From Alphaproteobacteria bacterium (GTDB lineage: Bacteria; Pseudomonadota; Alphaproteobacteria; Bin95), in the NCBI GenBank assembly GCA_020638555.1, contig JACKII010000001.1, forward strand, positions 496,001 through 560,000: a stretch of DNA of 64,000 nucleotides. Direction: 5' to 3'. Position numbers and translations under genes: made by a program. Under the pieces are notes generated by a model. That model saw only the letters and a list, made by a program, of their open reading frames with translations. It was not told the DNA's origin and searched no databases. This document shows, piece by piece, positions 56,353 to 64,000 of this stretch. The stretch's first letter is position 1; every line of letters begins with the position of its first letter.

Positions 56353-58074
56353 TCAGACCACCGGCACCTGGCCGGAGGCGAGCATGGCCGGAGAGATCAC
56401 GTCCACGTCCAGCGGCACGCGCCAGCGCTCGGTCTCCCGCACTTCCGGCGCCTCGTTGCGCAATGGCGCGCCGTCGAAGGTGAAGCCCTCATAGCCGTGG
56501 GTCTGCACCTCGTTGCACTTCTGCACATAGATTGGGAAGCCGCCGATATAGGGCATGAACACCCGCGGCCGGCCCGGAATGTTGGCGCCCACATACCAGG
56601 ACGAGCAGGTGGAGCGCAGCGAGATCGCGGCCACTTGGTTCACATGCTCGACCCAGGCATCCTGGGCGGCGAGCGTCGGCTCGAACGTCTCGGCGCCGAC
56701 GTCGCGCATGTGGCAGAGGCAGTCGGTCATCCAATCCACATGCTGCTCGATCGACTGGATCATCTGCGCCAGCACGCTGGGCGAGCCGGGGCCGGTGATC
56801 ATGAACAGGTTGGGGAAGCCGTGGGTCGAGAGGCCCAGATAGGTGCGCGGCCCCGCCTCCCAGGCCTTGGCGAGGGCCTGGCCGTCGCGGCCCCGGATGT
56901 CGATCTTGTCATAGGAGCCGGTCATGGCGGCAAAGCCGGTGGCGCAGACAATGGCGTCCACCGGATATTCCTCGCCGTTGGCGACCACGCCCGCGGCCGT
57001 GATGCGCTCGACGCCGGACTGGGAGATATCGACCAGCTTCACGTTCGGCCGGTTGTAGGTCTCGAAATAGCCGGTGTCGACGCAGAGCCGCTTGCAGCCG
57101 AACACGTCCTTCGGGCAGAGCAGTTCGGCGGTTTCCGGGTCCTTCACGATCTCGCGGATCTTCTCGCGGGCGAAGTCGGCGATGGTGTCGTTGGCGTCCT
57201 TGTTGAACAGCAGGTCGCCATAGGCGCCGAGGAAGGGCAGGCCGCCGCGGGCCCAGAATTCCTCATAGGTCTGGCGCCGGTCCGCGTCGCTGGCTTCCAG
57301 CGCCGGCGTGGTGTTGAACTTGAAATAGAAGCCGGTCGGCCGCGCCCGCGCCTTGGCCCGCAGCGCCGGATAGTCGGCCTTCACCTCGGCCTCCCATTCG
57401 GGATCGACCGGGGAGTTCCAGGCCGGCACGGTGAAGTTGGCGGTGCGCTGGAACACGGTGAGCTGGTCGGCCTCGCGGGCGATGAGCGGAATGGACTGGA
57501 TCGCGCTGGAGCCGGTGCCGATCACCGCGACGCGCTTGCCGGTGAAATCCACGCCCTCGTGCGGCCACTCGCCGGTGTGATAGATCGGGCCCTGGAAGTC
57601 GTCGATGCCCTCGAAGGGCGGCTTGTTCGCGGACGAAAGGCAGCCGACCGCCATGATGCAGAACCGGGCGGTGACCGTGTCGCCCTGGTCGGTCTCGACG
57701 GTCCAGCGCTTGGCCTTCTCATCGAAATGCGCCTTGGTCACGCGGGTGTTGAACTGGATGTCGCGGCGCAGGTCGAACCGGTCGGCGACATGCCGGGCGT
57801 ATTTCAGGATTTCCGGCTGCGGCGCGTATTTCTCGGTCCACTGCCATTCCTGGTCCAACTCCTCCGAGAAGGAATAGGAATACTGCATGCTCTCGATATC
57901 GACGCGGGCGCCGGGATAGCGGTTCCAGTACCAGGTGCCGCCGACATCGTCGCCGGCCTCGTAGACCCGGGCGTTGAAGCCCTGTTTGCGCAGATTGTGC
58001 AGCATGTACATGCCGGCAAAGCCGGCACCGACGACGACGGCGTCGTAGCGGGCGTTCGCGTGTGAGGCGCTCAT
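56353..58074 (-). CDS. Baeyer-Villiger-type flavin monooxygenase
   Basis: A 573-aa NADPH- and FAD-dependent monooxygenase of the cyclohexanone monooxygenase group. The first Rossmann motif is VVVGAGFAGMYMLHNLR, the second VAVIGTGSSAIQSIP, and between them lies the family fingerprint FQGPIYHTGEWP (FxGxxxHxxxWP). It should insert oxygen next to a ketone to give an ester or lactone, or oxidise a heteroatom. Start ATG 58074 (MSASHANARYDAVVVG). The real substrate is unknown; steroid and cyclic ketones are common for the family. Confidence 0.92.
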   Translation of the reverse strand: MSASHANARYDAVVVGAGFAGMYMLHNLRKQGFNARVYEAGDDVGGTWYWNRYPGARVDIESMQYSYSFSEELDQEWQWTEKYAPQPEILKYARHVADRFDLRRDIQFNTRVTKAHFDEKAKRWTVETDQGDTVTARFCIMAVGCLSSANKPPFEGIDDFQGPIYHTGEWPHEGVDFTGKRVAVIGTGSSAIQSIPLIAREADQLTVFQRTANFTVPAWNSPVDPEWEAEVKADYPALRAKARARPTGFYFKFNTTPALEASDADRRQTYEEFWARGGLPFLGAYGDLLFNKDANDTIADFAREKIREIVKDPETAELLCPKDVFGCKRLCVDTGYFETYNRPNVKLVDISQSGVERITAAGVVANGEEYPVDAIVCATGFAAMTGSYDKIDIRGRDGQALAKAWEAGPRTYLGLSTHGFPNLFMITGPGSPSVLAQMIQSIEQHVDWMTDCLCHMRDVGAETFEPTLAAQDAWVEHVNQVAAISLRSTCSSWYVGANIPGRPRVFMPYIGGFPIYVQKCNEVQTHGYEGFTFDGAPLRNEAPEVRETERWRVPLDVDVISPAMLASGQVPVV

Positions 58075-58156
58075 GGGTGGCAACTCCTGAAGAGATCCAG
58101 AGGGAATTGGGGCGAATTGTTTCCAGATCGCGGGAAAAATCAACCGGCGTGACGGG

Positions 58157-58591
58157 TCACCCGTCCAGACGGCCCCACCAGGTCCAGCGCTGGACGCGGA
58201 GCGCGATCACGGGCAGCGGGTCCAGGGTCATGTCCTGGTATTGGGGGTATTTCCAGGTGAGCAGGGCCTGCGCGCCGTCGTGCTCGGCGCCGTGCTGGAG
58301 GATGTCCGCCCGGCCCCGCACCAGCACCCAGCCGAGCTGGCTCCAATCCTCGGCATACTGGTCGGCCATCACGGCCGCCTGGGGGTTTTCCGCCAGGTTG
58401 CGCAGGCGCTTCAACGGCTTGGTGCCGCTTTTCGGCTTCTCGTCGATGGCGATGTAGATCGCGCGCCGATTGCCGCTGAGGGCAAAGCAGACGGGCACCA
58501 CATGCGGGGCGCCCTGCCGGTCGGCCGTGGCGAGGCGGGCGACGCGCTGGCAGGCGAGCCAGTTGGTGGCCTGCTCCTTGTCGATCGCCAT
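58157..58591 (-). CDS. Pyridoxamine 5'-phosphate oxidase-like (PPOX) flavoprotein
   Basis: A 144-aa split-barrel protein. The opening ATNWLACQRVARLATADRQG, PHVVPVCFAL and the later IDEKPKSGTKPLKRLRNL match the PPOX class often annotated as F420- or FMN-dependent. Cofactor and substrate are not decided by sequence; alphaproteobacteria rarely make F420, so FMN is more likely (inference). The ATG at 58591 shares a base with the TGA of the upstream dioxygenase, so the two are coupled. Confidence 0.82.
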   Translation of the reverse strand: MAIDKEQATNWLACQRVARLATADRQGAPHVVPVCFALSGNRRAIYIAIDEKPKSGTKPLKRLRNLAENPQAAVMADQYAEDWSQLGWVLVRGRADILQHGAEHDGAQALLTWKYPQYQDMTLDPLPVIALRVQRWTWWGRLDG

Positions 58592-59502
58592 CACTCGGCC
58601 GCGCTGGCCGCGCTGGCCGCGTTGGCGACGCTGGCCGGCGGGCGCACCGCTGCCAGGCCGTCGGCTTCGGTTGCCTTGATGGTGGTGCGCACCATTTTCC
58701 GGGCGGAGTCCGCCGGCCAGGGCCGGCCGCGGTGCATGGTGGCGCGGTTGTCCCACATCACCACGTCGCCCGGTTGCCAGCGATGCCGGTAGGTGCGGCC
58801 CTCCGCCGTCGCCTCCGCCCGCAACGCGTCCAGCAGCGCCGTGGCGTCGTCCGGCGCCATGCCGCGGATCGCGCCCGCATGGCTGGCGATGTAGAGCGAG
58901 CGGCGGCCGTTCTTCGGGTTGGGCCAGGTCAGGCGCCAGTCCACGGCCGGCATGGCAGCGCGCTGTTCCGCCGTCATCAGGTCCGGCGCGATCCGGTCGC
59001 GGGAGTGAAAATAGGCGTGCTCGACCACCAGGTCGCGCAATTCGGCCTGCCGCGCCGGCGTCAGCCGTTCCCAGGCGAGGCGGGTGGAGCAGAATTCGGT
59101 CTCGCCGCCCCGATCCGGCACGGTGCGGGCGGACAGCACCGAGGCCTTGGCCGGGCGCGCCAGGAACGAACTGTCGGTGTGCCAGAGCTGGTTCGCCGCC
59201 GCCACCAGCCAGGAGCGATGGTCCGGCGGCAGCAGCGAGCCGTCGTCGGCGATGTTCGAGATCTGGCCCAGAAAGCCGCCCGCCCCGCGCGAGCCGACCT
59301 TGCCCAGTTCCAGCGGCCCGAAGCCGCGGGAAAAGGCGATCTGGATGGCGTCCGTCACCGCCTGGCCGCGGAACAGCAGCACGGAATGCTGTTCGAAGGC
59401 GGCCTCGACCGCGGCGAAGGCCTCTTCGGACGAGGCGGCGTCGAGCAGGGAAACGCCCTGCACCTCCACCCCGAAACCGGGGCCGAGCGGAACCAGTTTC
59501 AT
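58591..59502 (-). CDS. TauD/TfdA-family Fe(II)/2-oxoglutarate dioxygenase
   Basis: A 303-aa dioxygenase. The metal triad is visible as WHTDSSF (His and Asp) and TMHRGRP (distal His), with an arginine (RKMVRTTI) for 2-oxoglutarate about ten residues later. Related enzymes open taurine, 2,4-D or alpha-ketoglutarate-linked carbon-heteroatom bonds. It ends in an Ala-rich tail (ASVANAASAASAAE). Substrate unknown. It is followed by a coupled PPOX flavoprotein. Confidence 0.9.
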   Translation of the reverse strand: MKLVPLGPGFGVEVQGVSLLDAASSEEAFAAVEAAFEQHSVLLFRGQAVTDAIQIAFSRGFGPLELGKVGSRGAGGFLGQISNIADDGSLLPPDHRSWLVAAANQLWHTDSSFLARPAKASVLSARTVPDRGGETEFCSTRLAWERLTPARQAELRDLVVEHAYFHSRDRIAPDLMTAEQRAAMPAVDWRLTWPNPKNGRRSLYIASHAGAIRGMAPDDATALLDALRAEATAEGRTYRHRWQPGDVVMWDNRATMHRGRPWPADSARKMVRTTIKATEADGLAAVRPPASVANAASAASAAE

Positions 59503-59553
59503 GGCTTCCTCCCTCGTTTTCCGGCGGCACCACCCGGAGGGGTCCGGCCGGCG

Positions 59554-61590
59554 CTACCGTGTGATCGGCGCAGTCTGCCGCGCGGCGGTCACCGTGCGCA
59601 AGACCAGGTCGGCAAGGCCGGGCAAAACCTCCAGGCTGCCGGGCAGGCTCAGATGGTCGTCGTCGGCATAGAGCGGCGTATGGCCGTCGACGACGCGGCA
59701 GGTGTCGGCGTCGCACATCCGGTCGTGCGGCCAGAAGACGGCGACACCGGGGCGCTTGGCCTCTGCGGCGATCACGGGCAGCACCTCGGTCTGGCGCCGG
59801 TCGAAGCTGGCGCGGTCGATGGCGGGCATCGGCTGTTGCAGATGGACCGCCCGCATCAGGGTTTTCGGCACGTCGAACGGCGCTTCCGGCACCGGTCCCA
59901 CCAGGATGACCCGGGCGCCCAGGTCGCGGAACTGTGCGACGGTGCGGGCAAGCGCGTCGGCAAACCGAAGCTCGTGGCCGTTCGCCCTGTCGTAGAGATG
60001 CCAGGGCGCGAGTCCGTCGCCGGGGCTCGGCACCGGCGAGGCCACGGTGGCCCAGCGGCTCGCCAGCACCACCACGGGGATGCGTTCGTCCCGCACCAGG
60101 GCCAGCGCCCGCGCCTGGCTGGCATCGCAGGCCGTCGCGTTGCCCTGGTCGGAGCGGCGGACGCCCTGCAGCGCCGGACAGGCGGAAACGTCGAGGACCA
60201 GGCCCGGGACCGGCGTCAGTTGCTGAAGCCCCTTGGCCATCACCCGCGCATGGGAATCGCCCCAGAGCAGATAGCCGAAGCGCGAGTCCGGCCCCGCATC
60301 CGGCCCCGCATAGGTGCAGAGCTGGCCGCCCTTGAACGGCGCCAGCCGCTCGACGCGGTGGCAGCCCTTGGGGTTGACCGTGATCGCCTCCAATTCCGCC
60401 GCCACCGCCTGCGCCGCCGGCGACAGCCGTTGCGGCAGGCCCGCGGTGAGGCTGACCGCCAGGGCGGCCGCGCCCGTCACCAGGGCGGCACCGGCGATCT
60501 TGGTCTCGGCCCAGGGGCGGCCGCTCCGGCGGTGGGCGCCGCGGAACGGGGTTTCGACGAAGCGATAGCTGAGCGCGGCGAGGCCGATGCCGACGGCCAG
60601 CAATCCCGCCTGCTCCCACGGGCCGAACACGGTTTCGCGGTAGAGGCCGTAGAACACGATCAGCGGCCAGTGAAAGAGATAGAGCGAATAGGAAATGCGG
60701 CCGATGAACAGCACCGGAGCGGCGGCCAGCACCCGGCCGGCAACACCGGAGGCCGGGAGGGCCGCGGCGATCACCGCCGCCGTCGCCGCCACCGGCGCCA
60801 GCGCCGTCAGGCCCGGAAAGGGCAGGGCTTCGTCGATCAGGACGAAGCTCGCCGCCAGGCCGCCGAAGCCCAGCCCCGCCAGCAGCGTCCGCGCGGCCCC
60901 CCGGGGGCGCCAGCGTGGCTCCAGCCAGGCGATCAGGCCGCCGGCGCCGATTTCCCAGAGCCGTGCCATGGGCAGATAGAAGGCGCGCACCTCGTCGCCC
61001 ACCCCATGGACCGCCACCAGATTCCAGCCCAGCGACAGCAGGCTGACCACCGCCAGCGCGCGCACCAGCCCGCGCCCGCCCCAGCGCCGCCCGCCCCAGC
61101 TTCGCCCGAAGGCCAGGACCAGCAGCGGCGCCAGCAGGTAGAATTGCTCCTCAATGCCCAGCGACCAGGTGTGCGCCAGCGGCGTCTCGTGCACCGACGG
61201 CGCGAAATAGTCGACCCGGTCGGCAAAATAGATGTTGGAACCCGAGACCAGCGTGGCGAGCGCGCTGTTGGCAAGGCGGGCGAAATCGTCCGGCACCATG
61301 ACGGCGGCCCCGGCCGCCAGGCAGGCCGCCAGCGTCAGGATCAGCGCCGGCAGGATGCGGCAGATGCGGCGGCGATAGAAACGCCAGGCGGAAAACCGGC
61401 CCTGGTCCGCCTCCCGATACAGCGCGCGGAAGATGACGAAGCCGGAGATGACGTAGAACACGTCGACGCCGACAAAGCCGCCGGGCAGGTCCGCCACCCC
61501 CAGGTGAAACAGAAAGACGGCCAGCACCGCGATGGCGCGCAAGGCATCGACGTCGGCACGATAGGCGGGGGTGGAGGGAACCGGGGTCAT
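59554..61590 (-). CDS. Acyltransferase-3/SGNH membrane protein (OafA-like), copy 1
   Basis: A 678-aa O-acyltransferase of the OafA/YrhL type. The N-terminal half has about 10-11 helices with YRADVDALRAIAVLAVFLFHL and HTWSLGIEEQFYLLAPLL (catalytic His region). The C-terminal half is a periplasmic SGNH domain with nucleophile block LLWGDSHARVMA and the DDDHLSLPGS end. These proteins add acetyl groups to surface polysaccharide or peptidoglycan. Its ATG overlaps the stop of a close paralogue by 4 bases; the two are a tandem duplication. Confidence 0.92.
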   Translation of the reverse strand: MTPVPSTPAYRADVDALRAIAVLAVFLFHLGVADLPGGFVGVDVFYVISGFVIFRALYREADQGRFSAWRFYRRRICRILPALILTLAACLAAGAAVMVPDDFARLANSALATLVSGSNIYFADRVDYFAPSVHETPLAHTWSLGIEEQFYLLAPLLVLAFGRSWGGRRWGGRGLVRALAVVSLLSLGWNLVAVHGVGDEVRAFYLPMARLWEIGAGGLIAWLEPRWRPRGAARTLLAGLGFGGLAASFVLIDEALPFPGLTALAPVAATAAVIAAALPASGVAGRVLAAAPVLFIGRISYSLYLFHWPLIVFYGLYRETVFGPWEQAGLLAVGIGLAALSYRFVETPFRGAHRRSGRPWAETKIAGAALVTGAAALAVSLTAGLPQRLSPAAQAVAAELEAITVNPKGCHRVERLAPFKGGQLCTYAGPDAGPDSRFGYLLWGDSHARVMAKGLQQLTPVPGLVLDVSACPALQGVRRSDQGNATACDASQARALALVRDERIPVVVLASRWATVASPVPSPGDGLAPWHLYDRANGHELRFADALARTVAQFRDLGARVILVGPVPEAPFDVPKTLMRAVHLQQPMPAIDRASFDRRQTEVLPVIAAEAKRPGVAVFWPHDRMCDADTCRVVDGHTPLYADDDHLSLPGSLEVLPGLADLVLRTVTAARQTAPITR

Positions 61591-63584
61591 GATGCTGCGT
61601 CCAGGATGGCGGCGGCGATCATCGGTGCCACGAGGCGGTTGCCCGCGTGGCTCAGATGATCGTCGTCGCGATAGAGCGGGTCAGCGCCCGATGCGATCCG
61701 GCAATGGGCGGCATCGCAGAGTTGGTGGTGCGGATAGACGACGCGAACGCCGGGCCAGGACTCCAGCCCGTGCAGGGCCGCCAGCACCTGTGCCTGGCGG
61801 CGGTCGAAGTCCCGGCGGCTAGCGGTCGGCAGCGCGTTTCCCAGCTGGGTGGTGCGTACCAGCATGGCCGGGACGGAAAAGTCGATTTCCGGCACCGGCC
61901 CGACGACGACGACCCGTGCGCCGGTGGTGCGCAGACGGCGCACGGTGCGCTCCAGCGCGGCTGCGAACGGGATCCGGTCGCCATCGTGCTCGGCATCGAA
62001 TACGGTCTTGGGAATCCCCCCGTCGCCCGGCGCGCGCAGGTCCGAGGCGAGGTTGGCCCAGCGGCCGCCCAGGACCACGACGGGGATGCGCTCATCGGCG
62101 ACCAGGGCCTCGATATGCTTCTGCAATGCTTGGCATTCCGCCCGATTCTTGCGCTTGGAGGTGTAGACCCCGATCAGCGCCGGGCAATCCGGCATGGTCG
62201 CCAGCACGCCCGTCTTGCCGGCGGGATGCAGCGTTTCGGACAGCGCGGCGTGGTACATGCCCGCATGGGAATCGCCCCACAACAGATAGTGGAACCGGTC
62301 CGCCTGCGGTGTGACGGAGCAGACGCCGGCTTTCTCGACAGGCGTCAGCCGGGCAATCCGCTGGCAGGAGAGGGGCGGCGTCGGCTCCGGGCGTTGCAGC
62401 ATTGCGAGTTTCTGCCGGGCGGCGGCGTTCAGGCGTTGCGGCAGGCCGTCCCACAGCGGCAGGGCCAGGGCCAGGGCGGCCAGCACGCCGGCGGATCCGA
62501 CCAGCACGACAACCGGCCGTGCGCCGGGGCGGCGGCGATGGGCCTGGCGGAACGGAGTCTCGATCCAGCGCCAGCTCAACGCAGCCAGGGCCAGCGTTCC
62601 CGCCACAATGGCGATGCGGCTTCCGGCATCCAGGTCCTGGCCGGTGGCGATGGTGTAAAAGGCGATGGCCGGCCAGTGGAACAGGTAGGTCGAGTAGGAA
62701 ATCCGGCCGAGAAAGACCAGTGGCGCGGCCTGAAACGCCCGCCCGCCCGGGCTATCGGTCCGCAGGCCGCTGGCCAGGAAGAGTGCGGTCGCCCCCACCG
62801 GCAGCAGCACGGCAAAGCCCGGAAACGGCGTGTTCGTGTCGATCAGCAGGCAGGCGGCGACAATGCCGGCCACGCCCGCCCAGGCCAGAGGCTCGCGGAA
62901 GGGCAGGTCGCCCGTGCGTCGCCGCTCCCAGCAGGCAATGACGCCACCGACCGCGATCTCCCAGAAGCGCGCCATGGGCAGGTAGAAGGCGTGGCGCTCG
63001 TTCGCCAGGCCATAAAGCGCGAACAGGTTGTAGGCGAAGGACAGCAGTACGAGGACGCCCAGCACCGGCAGCAATCGCCCGACCGCCCGCCGTCGCACCA
63101 GCCAGAGGATCAGCAGCGGCGCGGTCAGGTAGAACTGTTCCTCGACGCCCAGCGACCAGGTGTGCACCAACGGCACTTCGCGGGCGGTGGCACCGAAATA
63201 CTGGAGCCGGTCGTTGAAATAGAAATTCGAGACCGAGAGAATGGCGGAAAGCGCGCTGTTGCCGAACTCCGCATACTCGGCCGGCGTCATCAGCCACCAG
63301 CCCACGGCGGTGCACGCCAGCACGGTCAGCAACAATGCCGGCAGGATGCGGCAGAGGCGGCGGCGCCAGAAGGCGCGCAACGAAAACCGGTCCGCGGCCA
63401 CGTCCTGCAACACGGTGCGGAAGATGACGTAGCCGGAAATCGCGTAGAACACATCCACGCCGACAAAGCCGCCGGAGACCACGTCGATGTCGAGGTGAAA
63501 CAGAAAGACGGCCACAACCGCGACGGCGCGCAAAGCGTCCACATCCGCGCGGTATCCGGGCGGATGTGGGGTCGCTCGGGTCAT
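61587..63584 (-). CDS. Acyltransferase-3/SGNH membrane protein (OafA-like), copy 2
   Basis: A 665-aa paralogue of the downstream gene with the same order: YRADVDALRAVAVVAVFLFHL, GGFVGVDVFYAISGYVIF, HTWSLGVEEQFYLTAPLL, then the SGNH domain LLWGDSHAGMYH with DDDHLSHAGN near the end. It likely O-acylates a surface glycan at the periplasmic side. No glycan-synthesis gene is adjacent in the window. Start ATG 63584. Confidence 0.92.
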   Translation of the reverse strand: MTRATPHPPGYRADVDALRAVAVVAVFLFHLDIDVVSGGFVGVDVFYAISGYVIFRTVLQDVAADRFSLRAFWRRRLCRILPALLLTVLACTAVGWWLMTPAEYAEFGNSALSAILSVSNFYFNDRLQYFGATAREVPLVHTWSLGVEEQFYLTAPLLILWLVRRRAVGRLLPVLGVLVLLSFAYNLFALYGLANERHAFYLPMARFWEIAVGGVIACWERRRTGDLPFREPLAWAGVAGIVAACLLIDTNTPFPGFAVLLPVGATALFLASGLRTDSPGGRAFQAAPLVFLGRISYSTYLFHWPAIAFYTIATGQDLDAGSRIAIVAGTLALAALSWRWIETPFRQAHRRRPGARPVVVLVGSAGVLAALALALPLWDGLPQRLNAAARQKLAMLQRPEPTPPLSCQRIARLTPVEKAGVCSVTPQADRFHYLLWGDSHAGMYHAALSETLHPAGKTGVLATMPDCPALIGVYTSKRKNRAECQALQKHIEALVADERIPVVVLGGRWANLASDLRAPGDGGIPKTVFDAEHDGDRIPFAAALERTVRRLRTTGARVVVVGPVPEIDFSVPAMLVRTTQLGNALPTASRRDFDRRQAQVLAALHGLESWPGVRVVYPHHQLCDAAHCRIASGADPLYRDDDHLSHAGNRLVAPMIAAAILDAAS

Positions 63585-63592
63585 GCTGGTTT

Positions 63593-63654
63593 GGCCCCTT
63601 GAATCCTTGGATGCCTGAACAAGGGGCCGCGCCGGGACGGGATCGCGGCGCGGC
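63593..63654. other. Two hairpins between leuD and the acyltransferase pair
   Basis: GGCCCCTTG (63593-63601) pairs with CAAGGGGCC (63620-63628); GCCGCGCCG (63626-63634) pairs with CGGCGCGGC (63646-63654). The stems share bases 63626-63628, so the two full structures compete. No T-run. They could end the leuD transcript or shape the leader of the acyltransferase genes. Confidence 0.5.
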
Positions 63655-63660
63655 GGCGGA

Positions 63661-64000
63661 TTACTCCGCCGCGATGCTGGGGGCCCAGGGGCGGGCGTTG
63701 CCGTCCTTGCCCTCGAAGGTGTCGATATCCTGGCGCTTTTCCATGGTCAGGCCGATATCGTCCAGGCCGTTCAGCAGGCAGTGCTTGCGGAACGGATCGA
63801 CGTCGAACTTCACCGTTTCGCCGTTCGGACGGGTGATTTCCTGGGCTTCCAGGTCGATGGTCAGGCGGGCATTGGCGCCCTTCTGTGCGTCGTCCATCAA
63901 CTCGTCGACCACGTCTTTCGGCAGCTTGATCAACAACATGCCGTTCTTGAAGCTGTTGTTGAAAAAGATGTCGGCGAAATCGGTGCCGATCACGGCCTTG
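63661..64000 (-). CDS. leuD: 3-isopropylmalate dehydratase small subunit, C-terminal part
   Basis: The visible 112 residues are the C-terminal end of LeuD; the gene continues beyond the right edge with an open frame. FADIFFNNSFKNGMLLIKLP is the conserved core, and FRKHCLLNGLDDIGLT is the family's C-terminal motif. With LeuC it isomerises 2-isopropylmalate in leucine synthesis. It is terminal in its transcript on this strand, followed by GC hairpins. Confidence 0.95.
   Translation of the reverse strand, partial: KAVIGTDFADIFFNNSFKNGMLLIKLPKDVVDELMDDAQKGANARLTIDLEAQEITRPNGETVKFDVDPFRKHCLLNGLDDIGLTMEKRQDIDTFEGKDGNARPWAPSIAAE

Noticed and set aside
1..64000. CRISPR array, prophage or toxin-antitoxin module
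   Set aside because: No regularly spaced identical repeats with unique spacers, no phage structural genes and no recognisable toxin-antitoxin pair were seen.

Overview
The window looks like a chromosomal stretch of a GC-rich alphaproteobacterium, tentatively Rhodospirillales-like. The evidence is the order ntrY-ntrX-trkA-dat-HAD-hfq-hflX, the hemC-hemD-mitofilin(Mic60)-hemY cluster divergent from tsaD, the very high GC of coding and antisense frames, and GC-rich palindromic intergenic repeats. I found no phage, IS, integrase or CRISPR array. One tRNA gene (Asn) is present.

Layout. 0-11 kb (all minus): SAM methyltransferase and sensor kinase; a two-subunit molybdenum hydroxylase whose large subunit carries one frameshift; an APC permease; a cytoplasmic-type gamma-glutamyltransferase; citrate synthase with a clear promoter and terminator; gltX. 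11-19 kb: comEC (+), tsaD (-), then hemC, a fused hemD/mitofilin frame, hemY and a PaaI-type thioesterase (+), mostly joined by 4-base overlaps. 19.6-22.4 kb (-): MetE-like, nitronate-monooxygenase-like and RraA-like genes. 22.4-36 kb: a catabolic region with two acyl-CoA dehydrogenases flanking a tripartite TRAP transporter, a YaiI protein, benzoyl-CoA-dihydrodiol lyase (boxC), a double-Usp protein, a MAPEG protein, a GlcD-type FAD oxidase, an MFS carrier and an SDR. Almost every gene here is broken by several plus or minus 1 indels although the protein sequence between the breaks is well preserved. 36-46 kb (-): a beta-hydroxyacid dehydrogenase, an inositol-monophosphatase-like protein, and the conserved hflX-hfq-...-trkA-ntrX-ntrY block. 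46-56 kb: an M20 amidohydrolase, an NTF2-like protein, a single-chain biotin-dependent acyl-CoA carboxylase, and a divergent RND efflux pair. 56-64 kb (-): tRNA-Asn, a Baeyer-Villiger-type monooxygenase, a PPOX-type flavoprotein, a TauD-like dioxygenase, two tandem acyltransferase-3/SGNH proteins, and the end of leuD at the right edge.

How the genes fit together. Housekeeping blocks (haem synthesis with inner-membrane organisation, NtrYX nitrogen/redox sensing with K+ uptake and Hfq) alternate with uptake and catabolism of organic acids or aromatics through CoA thioesters (TRAP import, acyl-CoA dehydrogenation, BoxC ring cleavage, acyl-CoA carboxylation). Substrate assignments are inference. 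The dense indels at 22.7-35.9 kb are more likely a local consensus-quality problem than gene decay, so coordinates and translations there are approximate.
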